Positions 39,572 to 52,677 are shown, counted from the stretch's first letter. The stretch is 64,000 nucleotides of DNA from Mycobacterium sp. SMC-8 (GCF_025263565.1 NZ_CP079865.1:1488001-1552000), one strand, 5' to 3'. The notes: a model not told the origin generated them from the letters alone. Made by a program: numbers and translations.

Positions 39572-40765
39572 ATGAACGTGGCGACAACGGCTGGTCTGAC
39601 GGATCTGAAATTCCGGCTGACTCGCGAGGACTTCGCCGACGCAGTTGCGTGGGTCGCGCGTAACCTGCCCTCCCGACCGACGGTGCCTGTGCTGGCGGGC
39701 GTGCTGCTCACCGGCTCCGACGAGGGTCTCACGGTCTCCGGATTTGACTACGAGGTTTCCGCCGAGGTGCAGATTCCGGCCGAAATCGCTTCTCCGGGAA
39801 GCGTTCTTGTGTCCGGTCGGCTGCTGTCCGACATCGTCCGGGCCCTGCCGGCCAAGCCGGTCGACGTCAGCGTCGAGGGCACCCGGGTGTCGCTGACCTG
39901 CGGTAGCGCCCGGTTCTCGCTGCCCACGATGGCAGTCGAGGATTACCCGACCCTGCCGACGCTGCCCGACGAGACCGGCGTGGTGTCGTCGGACCTGTTC
40001 GCCGAGGCCATCGGCCAGGTCGCCGTGGCGGCGGGCCGTGACGACACCCTGCCCATGCTCACCGGCATCCGCGTGGAGATCTCGGGTGAAAAGGTGGTGC
40101 TGGCTGCCACCGACCGCTTCCGCCTGGCGGTGCGCGAGCTGACCTGGTCCACCAGCGCAGCGGGGATCGAGGCTGCGGTCCTGGTGCCGGCGAAGACACT
40201 GGCCGAGGCGGCCAAGGCCGGCACCGACGGTGCGGAGGTGCACCTGTCCCTGGGCTCGGGTCCGAGCGTAGGCAAGGAAGGTCTGCTCGGTATTCGCAGC
40301 AAGGGCAAGCGCAGCACCACCCGCCTGCTCGATGCCGAGTTCCCGAAGTTCCGTCAGTTGCTCCCCACCGAGCACACTGCCGTGGCCACCATCGGTGTCG
40401 CCGAGCTCACCGAGGCGATCAAGCGTGTGGCTCTGGTGGCCGACCGGGGCGCCCAGGTTCGCATGGAATTCGCCGACGACGTGCTGCGTCTGTCAGCCGG
40501 CGCCGATGACGTCGGCCGCGCCGAAGAGGATCTTGCGGTGCAGTTCTCCGGTGATCCGCTGACCATCGCGTTCAACCCGACCTATCTGACCGATGGGCTC
40601 AGCTCTCTGCACGCCGACCGGGTCACGTTCGGATTCACCACCCCGAGCCGTCCCGCGGTGCTGCGGCCGGCGGGTGAGGACGACGCGGCCGCCGGCAGCG
40701 GTCCGTTCCCGGCGGCGCAGACCGACTACGTGTACCTGTTGATGCCGGTCCGCCTTCCCGGCTGA
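39572..40765 (+). CDS. dnaN: DNA polymerase III beta subunit (sliding clamp)
   Basis: 397-residue processivity clamp encircling DNA. Three clamp repeats run from [20 protein letters not shown] through [20 protein letters not shown] to the C-terminal [15 protein letters not shown], the conserved end that forms part of the partner-binding pocket. ATG 39572 ([11 protein letters not shown]) follows GAAGGGA at good spacing; the ATG 18 bases upstream is rejected since mycobacterial homologues start at MNVATT or similar. Confidence 0.97.
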   Translation: MNVATTAGLTDLKFRLTREDFADAVAWVARNLPSRPTVPVLAGVLLTGSDEGLTVSGFDYEVSAEVQIPAEIASPGSVLVSGRLLSDIVRALPAKPVDVSVEGTRVSLTCGSARFSLPTMAVEDYPTLPTLPDETGVVSSDLFAEAIGQVAVAAGRDDTLPMLTGIRVEISGEKVVLAATDRFRLAVRELTWSTSAAGIEAAVLVPAKTLAEAAKAGTDGAEVHLSLGSGPSVGKEGLLGIRSKGKRSTTRLLDAEFPKFRQLLPTEHTAVATIGVAELTEAIKRVALVADRGAQVRMEFADDVLRLSAGADDVGRAEEDLAVQFSGDPLTIAFNPTYLTDGLSSLHADRVTFGFTTPSRPAVLRPAGEDDAAAGSGPFPAAQTDYVYLLMPVRLPG

Positions 40766-40796
40766 TCCGGCACACCCTCACGACAAAGGCGGTGTC

Positions 40797-41690
40797 ATGC
40801 AGCTGGGTCTGATCGGTCTCGGCAAGATGGGCTTCAACATGCGTGCCCGTCTACGCGACGGCGGCCACGACGTGGTCGGTTACGATCCGAGACCCGCAGT
40901 GTCCGATGTGGCCTCCCTGGAGGAACTCGCCGATCGACTGGAATCGCCGCGGGTGGTCTGGGTGATGGTGCCGTCAGGCACGGTGACCGACAGCACCATC
41001 ACCGCCCTCGCCGGAGTTCTCGGCGAGGGCGATCTGGTGATCGACGGCGGAAACTCTCGGTACACCGAGGACGCACCGCACGCGGAATTGTTGGCGCAGA
41101 ATGGAATTGCGTTCATCGACGCGGGAGTCTCCGGTGGCATCTGGGGATTGACCGAAGGCTACGGGCTGATGGTCGGCGGCAGCGATGCCGACGTCGAGCG
41201 GGCGATGCCGATCTTCGAGACGCTGCGCCCGCCCGGACCGCGGGAGGACGGTTTCGTCCACGCCGGCCCCGTCGGCGCCGGCCATTTCGCCAAGATGGTG
41301 CACAACGGCATCGAGTACGCGCTGATGACCGCCTACGCCGAAGGTTACGAACTGCTGGCCGCCGAGGACCTCGTGAAGGACCCTCAGGCGGTGTACCAAG
41401 CCTGGACGAACGGCACGGTGGTGCGGTCCTGGCTACAGCAGCTGTTGGCCAAGGCGCTCAAAGAGGATCCCGGCCTCGCCGGGATCAGCGGTTACACCGA
41501 GGATTCCGGTGAGGGCCGGTGGACTGTCGAGGAGGCCATCCGGTTGCGGGTGCCCGTCCCGGGCATCGCGGCGTCCCTGTTCGCCCGCTTCCTGTCCCGC
41601 CAGGACGAGTCTCCGACGATGAAAGCTGTTGCGGCACTGCGGAATCAGTTCGGCGGCCACGCCGTCCAACGCGTCAGTGAGTCAGGTTGA
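40797..41690 (+). CDS. gnd: 6-phosphogluconate dehydrogenase, decarboxylating, short type
   Basis: 297-residue NAD(P)-dependent enzyme converting 6-phosphogluconate to ribulose-5-phosphate. N-terminal dinucleotide motif [12 protein letters not shown], substrate region [10 protein letters not shown] and [20 protein letters not shown], catalytic Lys in [18 protein letters not shown]. It is much shorter than the ~480-residue form because the C-terminal helical domain is reduced, as in the GntZ/YqeC group. It sits between dnaN and recF, as in M. smegmatis but not M. tuberculosis. Confidence 0.93.
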   Translation: MQLGLIGLGKMGFNMRARLRDGGHDVVGYDPRPAVSDVASLEELADRLESPRVVWVMVPSGTVTDSTITALAGVLGEGDLVIDGGNSRYTEDAPHAELLAQNGIAFIDAGVSGGIWGLTEGYGLMVGGSDADVERAMPIFETLRPPGPREDGFVHAGPVGAGHFAKMVHNGIEYALMTAYAEGYELLAAEDLVKDPQAVYQAWTNGTVVRSWLQQLLAKALKEDPGLAGISGYTEDSGEGRWTVEEAIRLRVPVPGIAASLFARFLSRQDESPTMKAVAALRNQFGGHAVQRVSESG

Positions 41691-41703
41691 CCGAGGTGTA
41701 CCG

Positions 41704-42864
41704 GTGTACGTACGTCACCTGGCGCTGACCGACTTCCGGTCGTGGGCCCGGGTGGAGCTCGAGCTGACTCCCGGGCGAACGGTCTTCGTCGGACCCAACG
41801 GTTTCGGTAAGACGAATCTTGTTGAGGCGCTCTGGTATTCGTCCACTCTCGGGTCACACAGGGTGGCTTCCGACGCACCGTTGATCCGGGCCGGAGCCGA
41901 CCGCGCCGTCGTCTCCACGATCGTTGTCAATGAAGGCCGGGAACTGGCCGTCGACCTCGACATCACCTCCGGCCGGGCGAACAAGGCCAGGTTGAACCGC
42001 TCCCCCGTTCGGTCAGCCCGCGAGATCCTCGGGGTTCTGCGCGCGGTGCTGTTCGCACCGGAGGACCTTGCGTTGGTGCGCGGCGATCCCAGTGAGCGCC
42101 GGCGCTACCTCGACGAGTTGGCCACCACGCGGCGTCCCCGGGTCGCGGGGGTGCGGGCCGATTACGACAAGGTGGTCCGTCAACGCACCGCGCTGCTCAA
42201 GACCGCGTCCGGCGCACGGTTGCGCGCAGACCGCGGCGCACTCGAGACACTCGACGTGTGGGACGGCCACCTGGCTCATCACGGTGCCCAATTGATCACG
42301 GCCCGAGTGCAATTGGTGAACGAACTGGCCGCCGAGGTGGAGAAGGCCTACCAGTTGCTGGCCCCGGCGTCGCGGCCCGCGGCGATCCGGTACCGCAGTG
42401 GGGTCGAGGTGGTCGAGGCTGAGGCCGCGGCAGGCAACAGTGATGTGGAGGTGTTCGAGGCGGCGTTGCTGGACGCGCTGAGCCGCCGCCGCGATGCCGA
42501 GCTCGAACGCGGGGTCTGTCTCGTCGGTCCACACCGCGATGATCTGGAGCTGCGCCTGGGGGATCAGGTTGCCAAGGGTTTCGCCAGCCACGGCGAGTCC
42601 TGGTCGATGGCGCTGGCGTTACGGTTGGCGGCGTACGAACTGCTGCGCGCAGAGGGAGGTGATCCGGTGTTGCTGCTCGATGACGTGTTCGCCGAACTCG
42701 ACAGCGCGCGGCGCCAGGCGCTGGCCCAGGTCGTCGCCTCGGCCGAGCAGGTGCTCGTCACCGCGGCCGTCCACGAGGACATCCCGGCCGCGTGGGACGC
42801 CGGCCGCGTCGAGATCACGATGCAGGACAGCGACGGCGGTCGGGTGTCGGTGGTGCAGACATGA
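41704..42864 (+). CDS. recF: DNA replication and repair protein RecF
   Basis: 386-residue SMC-like ATPase acting with RecO/RecR at gaps and stalled forks. Walker [10 protein letters not shown] (about residues 30-38), signature region around [20 protein letters not shown], and Walker [19 protein letters not shown] 41704 (translated [20 protein letters not shown]) is chosen because mycobacterial RecF begins MYVRHL; the frame extends upstream into gnd. The stop overlaps dciA (ATGA). Confidence 0.96.
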   Translation: MYVRHLALTDFRSWARVELELTPGRTVFVGPNGFGKTNLVEALWYSSTLGSHRVASDAPLIRAGADRAVVSTIVVNEGRELAVDLDITSGRANKARLNRSPVRSAREILGVLRAVLFAPEDLALVRGDPSERRRYLDELATTRRPRVAGVRADYDKVVRQRTALLKTASGARLRADRGALETLDVWDGHLAHHGAQLITARVQLVNELAAEVEKAYQLLAPASRPAAIRYRSGVEVVEAEAAAGNSDVEVFEAALLDALSRRRDAELERGVCLVGPHRDDLELRLGDQVAKGFASHGESWSMALALRLAAYELLRAEGGDPVLLLDDVFAELDSARRQALAQVVASAEQVLVTAAVHEDIPAAWDAGRVEITMQDSDGGRVSVVQT

Positions 42865-43418
42865 GCGCCGACGACGAGACGCCGGGTCCGCCGGCCCATC
42901 TCGAGGGGCTCAAAGGGATGGATCTGGTGCGCCGCACGCTGGAGGAGGCCCGCGGGGCCGCCCGTCAGCAGGGCAAGAACGTCGGGCGGGGCCGGCACTC
43001 CCCCGCCGCACGCCGCGTCGCGGGCAGCGGCCGCCGGCGATGGTCCGGACCCGGACCCGACAGCCGGGACCCGCAGCTGTTCGGCGCGCTCACCGGCGAA
43101 GTGGCCCGCAGCCGCGGCTGGTCGGCCCGGGTCGCCGAGGGTGCGGTCTTCGGGCGGTGGTGTGCGGTGGTTGGGGAACAGATCGCCGCGCATGCCGCCC
43201 CGACGGCCCTGCACGACGGTGTGTTGACGGTCTCGGCGGAATCCACCGCGTGGGCGACCCAGCTCAGGATGGTGCAGGCACAGATTCTGGCCAAAATCGC
43301 CGCCGCGGTCGGTGACGGGGTGGTCACGTCCCTGAAGATCGTCGGTCCGGTCGGCCCGTCCTGGCGGAAGGGCCCGTACAGCGTGCCCGGCCGCGGTCCG
43401 CGCGACACCTACGGCTGA
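42861..43418 (+). CDS. dciA: DciA-family (DUF721) replication protein (Rv0004-like)
   Basis: 185-residue protein of the DUF721 family. Members act as DciA, the helicase operator that many bacteria use in place of DnaC, and the M. tuberculosis Rv0004 protein interacts with DnaB. The N-terminal half is basic and flexible ([20 protein letters not shown]). The DUF721/KH-like core is about 95-165 ([40 protein letters not shown]). ATG 42861 overlaps the recF stop (ATGA). Confidence 0.92.
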   Translation: MSADDETPGPPAHLEGLKGMDLVRRTLEEARGAARQQGKNVGRGRHSPAARRVAGSGRRRWSGPGPDSRDPQLFGALTGEVARSRGWSARVAEGAVFGRWCAVVGEQIAAHAAPTALHDGVLTVSAESTAWATQLRMVQAQILAKIAAAVGDGVVTSLKIVGPVGPSWRKGPYSVPGRGPRDTYG

Positions 43419-45686
<2,268 letters not shown>

Positions 45687-45732
45687 TGCCTTGATGTTTG
45701 ATGACGCACACCCAGGTACCTAGGACAATTTC

Positions 45733-48700
45733 ATGACAGACACCACGTTGCCTCCGGGCGGCGAAGCAGGCGACCGCATCGAGCCGGTCGACATCCAGCA
45801 CGAGATGCAGCGCAGCTACATCGACTACGCGATGAGCGTGATCGTCGGCCGTGCGCTGCCCGAGGTGCGGGACGGCCTCAAGCCGGTGCACCGCCGCGTG
45901 CTGTACGCGATGTTCGACTCCGGTTTCCGGCCCGACCGCGGGCACGCGAAATCCGCGCGCTCCGTGGCCGAGACGATGGGCAATTACCACCCTCACGGCG
46001 ACTCGTCGATCTACGACACCCTGGTCCGGATGGCCCAACCCTGGTCGCTGCGCTACCCGCTGGTCGACGGGCAGGGCAACTTCGGCTCGCCGGGCAATGA
46101 CCCGCCAGCCGCGATGCGCTACTGCGTCACGGGCGATGCGATGGTCCGGCTACCGTTCGGGCAGTCGGTGCGCATCGGCGATGTCGTCGCGGGAGCTCGG
46201 TCGAACTCGGACAACGAGATCGATCTGAAGGTTCTCGACAGGCACGGGAACCCCGTGACGGCCAACGCGCTGTTCCACTCTGGCGATCACGAGACATTCA
46301 CGGTTCGAACCGCAGAGGGGTTCGAGGTCACGGGCACGGCGAATCACCCGTTGCTGTGTCTGGTCGATGTGGGCGGTGTTCCCACGCTGCTGTGGAAGTT
46401 GATCGAAGAGATCCGCCCGGACGATTGCGTGGTGCTGCAACGGACCCCGCCGGTCGAGTTCGGCCCTGGTGAATGGCACGATGTCATGGAGGCGCTGCTG
46501 TTGGGCGCTTTCATCAGCGAAGGCTTCGTGAGCGAGTCCCGTGCGGGTTTCAACAACCTCGATCGCGATTACTTCAACATGGTCGTCGCGGCTTACGACA
46601 CCGTTGTCGGGGGCCCGCGGTACGTGTATGAGCGGCAGATCGCTTCGGGATCGAACCTCCTGGAACTCGACGTACAGAACATGGCGGCACTTGATAACAG
46701 CCGCTTGTCTGGACTGAAGGCCCAACGTTGCGCGGCCAAGAAGGTGCCCGCCTGGTTGTGGAATTCCGCGGCCGCAGTGAAGAGGGCATTTCTACAGGCC
46801 CTCTTCGAAGGCGATGGTTCCTGCTCGGCGTTGCCGCGCAACACGATCCAGATTTCGTACTCGACGCGTAGCGGGCAGTTGGCCAAAGACGTCCAGCAGA
46901 TGTTGCTGGAGTTCGGTGTCATCTCACGCCGATACCTCCACGCAACGGGTGAGCACAAGGTCGTCATCACCAACCGAGCTCATGCCGAGGACTTCTGCTC
47001 AAGAATTGGCTTCGGCGGAGCCAAGCAGCGCAAGTTACAGCGCTTGCTTGCCGACCTTCCTGGTCGTGCAGCGGGTATGGACGGCGATCACGTTCCAGGC
47101 CTGGCGGCGTTCATCCGTACGAGCGCCGGGGGTCGCTGGACCGACAAGGAGTGGCTGCGCAAGCACAACATCGATCGCCTCTCGCGGTGGCGTCGAGACG
47201 GTGAAGAGATCCTCAGTCATATCGCCGACAGCGATGTCCGTGCGATCGCCGCGGAGCTCACCGATGGTCGCTTCTACTACGCGAAGGTGGCGTCGGTAAC
47301 GGACGCCGGCGTACAACCGGTGTACAGCCTGCGGGTGGACACCGACGACCATTCCTTCATCACGAATGGCTTTGTCAGTCACAACACCGAAGCGCGGCTC
47401 ACTCCGCTGGCGATGGACATGCTGCGCGAAATCGACGAGGAGACAGTCGATTTCATCCCGAACTACGACGGTCGGGTGCAAGAGCCGACGGTTCTGCCGA
47501 GCCGGTTCCCGAACCTGCTGGCCAACGGCTCGGGCGGAATCGCCGTCGGCATGGCCACCAACATGCCGCCGCACAACCTGCGGGAACTCGCCGAGGCCGT
47601 CTACTGGTGCCTGGAGAACCACGAGGCCGACGAGGAAGCCACCTGCGAGGCGGTGATGGCGCGGGTCAAGGGGCCCGACTTCCCCACCTACGGCTTGATC
47701 GTCGGATCCCAGGGCATCGAGGACACCTACAAGACGGGTCGCGGGTCGATCCGGATGCGCGGCGTCGTCGAGATCGAAGAGGATTCGCGCGGCCGCACGT
47801 CGTTGGTGATCACCGAGTTGCCGTACCAGGTCAACCACGACAACTTCATCACCTCGATCGCCGAGCAGGTGCGCGACGGGAAGCTGGCCGGTATCTCCAA
47901 TATCGAGGACCAGTCCAGTGATCGCGTGGGTCTGCGCATCGTCGTGGAGATCAAGCGCGATGCCGTGGCCAAGGTGGTGCTGAACAACCTCTACAAGCAC
48001 ACCCAGCTGCAAACCAGCTTCGGCGCCAACATGCTGGCGATCGTCGACGGGGTGCCGCGCACGCTGCGCCTCGACCAGCTGATCCGCCACTACGTCAACC
48101 ACCAGTTGGATGTCATCGTCCGGCGCACCCGCTACCGGCTGCGTAAGGCCAACGAACGGGCCCACATCCTGCGCGGTCTGGTCAAGGCGCTCGACGCACT
48201 TGACGAGGTGATCGCGTTGATCCGCGCCTCCGAGACCGTCGAGATCGCCCGCAACGGCCTGATCGAGTTGCTCGACATCGACGAGATCCAGGCCCAGGCC
48301 ATCCTGGACATGCAGCTGCGGCGCCTGGCCGCCCTGGAACGTCAGCGCATCGTCGACGATCTGGCCAAGATCGAGGCCGAGATCGCCGACCTTGAGGACA
48401 TCCTGGCCAAGCCGGAGCGGCAGCGCGCGATCGTGCACGACGAGCTCAAGGAGATCGTCGACAAGCACGGCGACGACCGCCGCACCCGGATCGTCCCGGC
48501 CGACGGCGATGTCGCCGACGAGGATCTGATCGCGCGGGAAGACGTGGTCGTCACGATCACTGAGACCGGTTACGCCAAGCGCACGAAGACCGACCTGTAC
48601 CGCAGCCAAAAGCGCGGCGGTAAGGGAGTGCAGGGTGCGGGGCTCAAGCAGGACGACATCGTCAACCACTTCTTCGTCTGCTCGACGCATGACTGGATCC

Positions 48701-49521
48701 TGTTCTTCACCACGCAGGGCCGGGTGTACCGGGCCAAGGCCTACGAACTGCCCGAGGCCTCGCGGACCGCACGCGGTCAGCACGTCGCCAACCTGCTGGC
48801 CTTCCAGCCCAACGAGCGGATCGCGCAGGTGATCCAGCTCAAGAGCTACGAGGACGCGCCGTACCTGGTGCTGGCCACCCGCAACGGTCTGGTCAAGAAG
48901 TCGCGGCTGGTGGACTTCGACTCCAACCGCTCCGGCGGCATCGTCGCGGTGAACCTGCGCGACGGTGACGAACTGGTCGGCGCGGTGCTGTGCTCCGCGG
49001 AGGACGACCTGCTGCTGGTCTCGGCGAACGGGCAGTCGATCCGCTTCTCGGCGACGGACGAGGCGTTGCGACCGATGGGCCGCGCGACCTCGGGCGTACA
49101 GGGCATGCGGTTCAACGGCGATGACGCGCTGCTCTCGCTGAACGTGGTGCGTCCGGACACCTACCTGTTAGTGGCCACTTCCGGCGGTTATGCCAAGCGC
49201 ACCGCGATCGACGAGTATCCGGTCCAGGGCCGTGGCGGCAAGGGCGTGCTGACCATCCAGTTCGACAAGCGGCGTGGCACGCTGGTCGGTGCGCTGATCG
49301 TCGACGAGGACACCGAGCTGTACGCCATCACCTCCGGAGGTGGCGTGATCCGGACCGCCGCGCGTCAGGTTCGTAAGGCCGGGCGCCAGACCAAGGGCGT
49401 TCGCTTGATGAACCTGGGTGAGGGCGACACACTGATCGCGATCGCACGCAACGCCGAAGCCGGCGACAGCACCGACGAGGTCAACACCGACCCGGAGGCG
49501 CCGACAAGTGAGGAGTCGTAG
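45733..49521 (+). CDS. gyrA: DNA gyrase subunit A precursor, containing an intein
   Basis: 1262-residue precursor; excision of a 421-residue intein (residues 131-551) leaves an 841-residue GyrA, the normal mycobacterial length. N-extein 1-130: [38 protein letters not shown] (the quinolone-resistance region follows) and DPPAAMRY ending with the catalytic tyrosine. C-extein from [16 protein letters not shown] with the coiled-coil and DNA-wrapping pinwheel; GyrA box QKRGGKGV about residue 960. Function requires splicing, since the tyrosine that cleaves DNA is directly bonded to the intein. ATG 45733. The next gene starts right after the stop. Confidence 0.98.
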   Translation: MTDTTLPPGGEAGDRIEPVDIQHEMQRSYIDYAMSVIVGRALPEVRDGLKPVHRRVLYAMFDSGFRPDRGHAKSARSVAETMGNYHPHGDSSIYDTLVRMAQPWSLRYPLVDGQGNFGSPGNDPPAAMRYCVTGDAMVRLPFGQSVRIGDVVAGARSNSDNEIDLKVLDRHGNPVTANALFHSGDHETFTVRTAEGFEVTGTANHPLLCLVDVGGVPTLLWKLIEEIRPDDCVVLQRTPPVEFGPGEWHDVMEALLLGAFISEGFVSESRAGFNNLDRDYFNMVVAAYDTVVGGPRYVYERQIASGSNLLELDVQNMAALDNSRLSGLKAQRCAAKKVPAWLWNSAAAVKRAFLQALFEGDGSCSALPRNTIQISYSTRSGQLAKDVQQMLLEFGVISRRYLHATGEHKVVITNRAHAEDFCSRIGFGGAKQRKLQRLLADLPGRAAGMDGDHVPGLAAFIRTSAGGRWTDKEWLRKHNIDRLSRWRRDGEEILSHIADSDVRAIAAELTDGRFYYAKVASVTDAGVQPVYSLRVDTDDHSFITNGFVSHNTEARLTPLAMDMLREIDEETVDFIPNYDGRVQEPTVLPSRFPNLLANGSGGIAVGMATNMPPHNLRELAEAVYWCLENHEADEEATCEAVMARVKGPDFPTYGLIVGSQGIEDTYKTGRGSIRMRGVVEIEEDSRGRTSLVITELPYQVNHDNFITSIAEQVRDGKLAGISNIEDQSSDRVGLRIVVEIKRDAVAKVVLNNLYKHTQLQTSFGANMLAIVDGVPRTLRLDQLIRHYVNHQLDVIVRRTRYRLRKANERAHILRGLVKALDALDEVIALIRASETVEIARNGLIELLDIDEIQAQAILDMQLRRLAALERQRIVDDLAKIEAEIADLEDILAKPERQRAIVHDELKEIVDKHGDDRRTRIVPADGDVADEDLIAREDVVVTITETGYAKRTKTDLYRSQKRGGKGVQGAGLKQDDIVNHFFVCSTHDWILFFTTQGRVYRAKAYELPEASRTARGQHVANLLAFQPNERIAQVIQLKSYEDAPYLVLATRNGLVKKSRLVDFDSNRSGGIVAVNLRDGDELVGAVLCSAEDDLLLVSANGQSIRFSATDEALRPMGRATSGVQGMRFNGDDALLSLNVVRPDTYLLVATSGGYAKRTAIDEYPVQGRGGKGVLTIQFDKRRGTLVGALIVDEDTELYAITSGGGVIRTAARQVRKAGRQTKGVRLMNLGEGDTLIAIARNAEAGDSTDEVNTDPEAPTSEES
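46123..47385 (+). mobile_element. GyrA intein with LAGLIDADG homing endonuclease domain
   Basis: In-frame 421-codon insertion encoding a full-length intein. Block A starts with Cys1 in [20 protein letters not shown]. Block B contains [16 protein letters not shown] with the TxxH pair. The endonuclease blocks read [10 protein letters not shown] (about 46495-46527) and [13 protein letters not shown] (about 46789-46824), each retaining an acidic residue, so endonuclease activity may persist. Block F is [13 protein letters not shown] and block G ends FVSHN, followed by extein Thr. Size and position match GyrA inteins of other mycobacteria such as M. leprae (about 420 residues); the well-known M. 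xenopi GyrA intein is a shortened form of the same allele. By eye, base composition is less G+C-rich than the flanks. Confidence 0.97.
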
Positions 49522-50475
49522 GTGAGCTCACCGAAGGAGCCGGGCTACCCGCGTCCGGGTGACGCGGCCAACGGGTCGGCCGCGGGTCCCGGTCAGGACG
49601 GCGGCTCCCGGGCGCCGCAGACGGCCGACGCCGGCGATCCGCCTCCGTGGCAGCGGGGCGCGGCGGGCCGGGCCCGGCAACAGGCTCCTGAGGGGGCGCA
49701 TCCCGACGCGCCCCGGGCCGGCACGCAGGCAGGCCTGGATGCCCGGCTCAACCGCTTCATCGCCGGCGGAGCGGCCCCGACGGGTGGCCAGGACACCGAG
49801 GCTCAGGCGCGCAACGACCGCACCGAAGTGATTCGTCCCGAGCAGGCCCCTCGTCCCGACGTGAGCCGCCCGGAGCAAGCCGCCCGCCCCGAGGTCAACC
49901 GTCCCGAGCCGAATCGGCCAGAGCCGGGTGTGCGGCCCGATCAGGGTGCCGCGTATGCCAGCGAGATCCCGGATCTGTCGGGTGGACTCCCCCGCCAGCA
50001 GCGCAGGCCGGCGGAGCGTCCGACGGAGCAGCAGCCCAAGCCGCCGGTGAAGAGCGCGCCGGCGCCCGGCAACCGCGCGGTACAGGTCGGCACCCGGCAG
50101 CAACACCGGGGTCCGGTGCGGGCGAGCATGCAGATCCGGCGTGTCGATCCGTGGAGCACGCTGAAGGTGTCGCTTCTGCTGTCGGTGGTGCTGTTCTTCG
50201 TCTGGATGATCGCCGTGGCGTTCCTGTACCTGGTGCTCGGCGGCATGGGCGTCTGGAGCAAGCTCAACAGCAACGTCGGTGACCTGCTCACCAGCGCCAG
50301 CGGCAGTTCCGGAGGGGAGCTGGTGTCCAGCGGCACCATCTTCGGCGGGGCCGCGCTGATCGGGCTGGTCAACATCGTGCTGATGACCGCCGCGGCGACC
50401 ATCGGGGCGTTCATCTACAACCTGACGACAGATCTGGTGGGCGGCGTGGAGGTCACGCTCGCCGACCGCGACTGA
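49522..50475 (+). CDS. DUF3566 membrane protein (Rv0007-like)
   Basis: 317-residue protein whose first ~205 residues are disordered and rich in Pro, Arg, Gln and Glu, with irregular RPEQ/RPEP repeats ([20 protein letters not shown]). The C-terminal DUF3566 domain has two membrane helices: [20 protein letters not shown] and [23 protein letters not shown] 49522 follows the gyrA stop with no gap, so it is probably co-transcribed. Function unknown. Confidence 0.88.
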   Translation: MSSPKEPGYPRPGDAANGSAAGPGQDGGSRAPQTADAGDPPPWQRGAAGRARQQAPEGAHPDAPRAGTQAGLDARLNRFIAGGAAPTGGQDTEAQARNDRTEVIRPEQAPRPDVSRPEQAARPEVNRPEPNRPEPGVRPDQGAAYASEIPDLSGGLPRQQRRPAERPTEQQPKPPVKSAPAPGNRAVQVGTRQQHRGPVRASMQIRRVDPWSTLKVSLLLSVVLFFVWMIAVAFLYLVLGGMGVWSKLNSNVGDLLTSASGSSGGELVSSGTIFGGAALIGLVNIVLMTAAATIGAFIYNLTTDLVGGVEVTLADRD

Positions 50476-50547
50476 GGTCACCACACCGCGGTTTGGGAGT
50501 CGGGTTGTCGGTGCGGTAATCTCGTCGCTCGGCCCGTGCGGTTGAAC

Positions 50548-50621
50548 GGGGCTATAGCTCAGGCGGTTAGAGCGCTTCGCTGATAACGAAGAGGTCGGAG
50601 GTTCGAGTCCTCCTAGCCCCA
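50548..50621 (+). tRNA. ileT: tRNA-Ile (GAT anticodon)
   Basis: Complete cloverleaf: acceptor GGGGCTA (50548-50554) pairs with TAGCCCC (50614-50620); D arm AGCTC-GAGC; anticodon stem CTTCG/CGAAG with GAT at 50582-50584; T arm GGAGG-TTCGAGT-CCTCC. CCA is not encoded. Confidence 0.97.
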
Positions 50622-50632
50622 CGGAAAGGTAC

Positions 50633-50761
50633 ATGTCGATGAGGCTGGTGCTTCTGCTCGGCGCGGCCATCGCGGCGGTGGCCGCGGTGCTTGTGTGGCG
50701 GACCCAGCACGGTGCCGAGGTATGGCACACCCTGCCTGCCGCGCAGGCCGACGTACCTTAA
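50633..50761 (+). CDS. DLW-39-type small membrane-anchored protein
   Basis: 42-residue protein between the two tRNA genes. ATG 50633 follows GGAAAGG. A single hydrophobic helix (RLVLLLGAAIAAVAAVLVWR) is followed by a short polar tail with EVWHTL, resembling the D/E-L-W motif of the actinobacterial DLW-39 family, whose members occur at this locus. Function unknown. Confidence 0.75.
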   Translation: MSMRLVLLLGAAIAAVAAVLVWRTQHGAEVWHTLPAAQADVP

Positions 50762-50768
50762 TCGACGA

Positions 50769-50841
50769 GGGGCCTTAGCTCAGTTGGTAGAGCGCTGCCT
50801 TTGCAAGGCAGATGTCAGGAGTTCGAATCTCCTAGGCTCCA
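50769..50841 (+). tRNA. alaT: tRNA-Ala (TGC anticodon)
   Basis: Acceptor GGGGCCT (50769-50775) pairs with AGGCTCC (50834-50840), including one G-U pair. Anticodon TGC at 50802-50804 with stem CTGCC/GGCAG; T arm with GTTCGAATC. CCA is not encoded. Confidence 0.97.
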
Positions 50842-50868
50842 CAATCAAATCAACACCTCACGACCGGC

Positions 50869-52233
50869 TCAACACTCCACGACGTTGAGAGCCAGTCCCC
50901 CGCGTGAGGTCTCCTTGTACTTGTCGGCCATGTCCGCCCCGGTGTCGCGCATGGTCTTGATCGCGGTGTCGAGGCTGACATGGTGGCTGCCGTCGCCGAA
51001 CATTGCCATCCGGGCCGCGGTGATCGCCTTGACCGATGCGACCGCGTTGCGCTCGATGCACGGAATCTGCACCAGTCCCCCGACCGGGTCGCACGTCAGT
51101 CCCAGGTTGTGCTCGATGCCGATCTCGGCGGCGTTCTCGACCTGCGCCGGCGTGCCGCCCAGCACCGCGGCCAGACCGCCTGCCGCCATCGAGCAGGCCG
51201 AGCCGACTTCACCCTGACAGCCCACCTCGGCACCCGAGATCGAGGCGTTGGCCTTGAAGAGTTGCCCGATCGCCGCCGCGGTGAGCAGGAACTCGACCAC
51301 CCCGTCCTCGTCGGCTCCCGCGACGAATCGCCAGTAATAGTGCAGGACAGCCGGAATGATGCCGGCCGCGCCGTTGGTCGGCGCCGTCACGACACGACCT
51401 CCCGCGGCGTTCTCCTCGTTGACCGCCAGCGCATACACCGTGACCCAGTCCATCGCGTACAGAGGATCGGCGGGATTGTTCTCCAGCGCCTGCGCCAGCG
51501 CCTTCGCGCGGCGGCGCACGTGCAGCCTTCCCGGCAGCGTCCCGTCCGCGGCCAACCCGTTGCCGACGCACTCGCGCATCGTCGCCCAGATGCGCAGCAG
51601 GCCCTCTCGCAAGCGGGTCCCGTTTCCGAGCGCCTGTTCGTTGGCAGCCACCAGATCGGCGATACTGCAGCGGTTTTCGTCGGCCAGCGCGACGAGCTCG
51701 GCGCCGGTGTGGAACGGGTACGGCAGCGCGACGTCGTCGTCGGAGGACGCCCGGGCGGCCTGCTCCTCGTCGACCACGAATCCCCCACCGACGGAGTAGT
51801 ACACCCGCCGCGCAAGCACCGAGCCGCCGCGGTCGTGGGCGGTGAAGATCATGCCGTTGCTGTGAAACTGCATGGGCTGCAACGACATGACGATGTCGGC
51901 GGCGATGTCGAACGCGATCTCGCGCGTGCCTGCGATGCGCAGTCGTTGCGCATCGGTGATCTGCCGGACCCGCTCGCGCGCCTGGCCGGGGTCCACCGTC
52001 TCGGGGTCGGCGCCCTCCAGGCCGAGCACCACCGCTCCCGGGGTTCCGTGCCCCGCGCCGGTGGCTCCCAGGGAGCCGTACAGCTCAACGCGCACCCTTG
52101 CGACGGTGTCCAGGAGCCCGGATGCGGCCAGCCCGTCGGCGAAGCGCCGGGCCGCCCGCATCGGGCCCACGGTGTGTGAACTCGACGGCCCGATGCCGAC
52201 AGAGAACAGATCGAACACCGACACGGCGGCCAT
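50869..52233 (-). CDS. sdaA: L-serine ammonia-lyase (iron-sulfur, single chain)
   Basis: 454-residue enzyme converting L-serine to pyruvate and ammonia with a 4Fe-4S cluster. The N-terminal beta-type domain has FDLFSVGIGPSSSHTVGPMR; the catalytic alpha-type part has GCQGEVGSACSMAAGGLAAV and NLGLTCDPVGGLVQIPCIER, which hold cluster cysteines. The C-terminus is GGLALNVVEC, a tail that enters the active site in characterised relatives. In M. tuberculosis the gene (Rv0069c) is elsewhere; here it lies between tRNA-Ala and cwsA. Confidence 0.94.
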   Translation of the reverse strand: MAAVSVFDLFSVGIGPSSSHTVGPMRAARRFADGLAASGLLDTVARVRVELYGSLGATGAGHGTPGAVVLGLEGADPETVDPGQARERVRQITDAQRLRIAGTREIAFDIAADIVMSLQPMQFHSNGMIFTAHDRGGSVLARRVYYSVGGGFVVDEEQAARASSDDDVALPYPFHTGAELVALADENRCSIADLVAANEQALGNGTRLREGLLRIWATMRECVGNGLAADGTLPGRLHVRRRAKALAQALENNPADPLYAMDWVTVYALAVNEENAAGGRVVTAPTNGAAGIIPAVLHYYWRFVAGADEDGVVEFLLTAAAIGQLFKANASISGAEVGCQGEVGSACSMAAGGLAAVLGGTPAQVENAAEIGIEHNLGLTCDPVGGLVQIPCIERNAVASVKAITAARMAMFGDGSHHVSLDTAIKTMRDTGADMADKYKETSRGGLALNVVEC

Positions 52234-52242
52234 GAGCGGCGG

Positions 52243-52677
52243 CTACGGCTTGGGGGTGACCTCGACGCTGGGCGGCAGCGCCGAGGGTTCGGGTTGGGTG
52301 GAGCGCCGCACGATCGAGAACGCCACCGCTCCCCCGGCCAGCACCACGACCGCGACACCGGCCAGCAGCAGCGGGCGCTTGCGGCGACGGGACTTGCGGG
52401 CCTTCTGCAGCGCCTGCGGCAACCCGGCGACGACTTCCTGGGCCGCGGCCACCTCGGCCGCCAAAGTCTCCTGCACGGCGGCCAATTCGGCCTTCAGCTG
52501 GTGTGCCACCTTGCTGCGGCGGTACCGGGCGCCGGCCCAGGCGGCCGAGTTCCGCACCGTGTCGACTCCGAGGCCCACGGCTCCCCTGGTGACGTCGACC
52601 GGGCCGACGGTCGAGTACTTCAGACCACGGCTGAGCCGCTGGCTCGGGGTCAGACGCACGCGGGTCGCAGAGCTCAT
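52243..52677 (-). CDS. cwsA: Cell wall synthesis protein CwsA
   Basis: 144-residue single-pass membrane protein, counterpart of Rv0008c, which helps position Wag31 and interacts with CrgA at poles and septa. The N-terminal cytoplasmic part has LTPSQRLSRGLKYSTVGPVD; a helical region (HQLKAELAAVQETLAAEVAA) precedes a basic patch (KARKSRRRKRP), a membrane span (LLLAGVAVVVLAGGAVAFSI) and a short Pro-rich exterior tail. Start ATG 52677, 106 bases from the divergent ppiA. Confidence 0.88.
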   Translation of the reverse strand: MSSATRVRLTPSQRLSRGLKYSTVGPVDVTRGAVGLGVDTVRNSAAWAGARYRRSKVAHQLKAELAAVQETLAAEVAAAQEVVAGLPQALQKARKSRRRKRPLLLAGVAVVVLAGGAVAFSIVRRSTQPEPSALPPSVEVTPKP

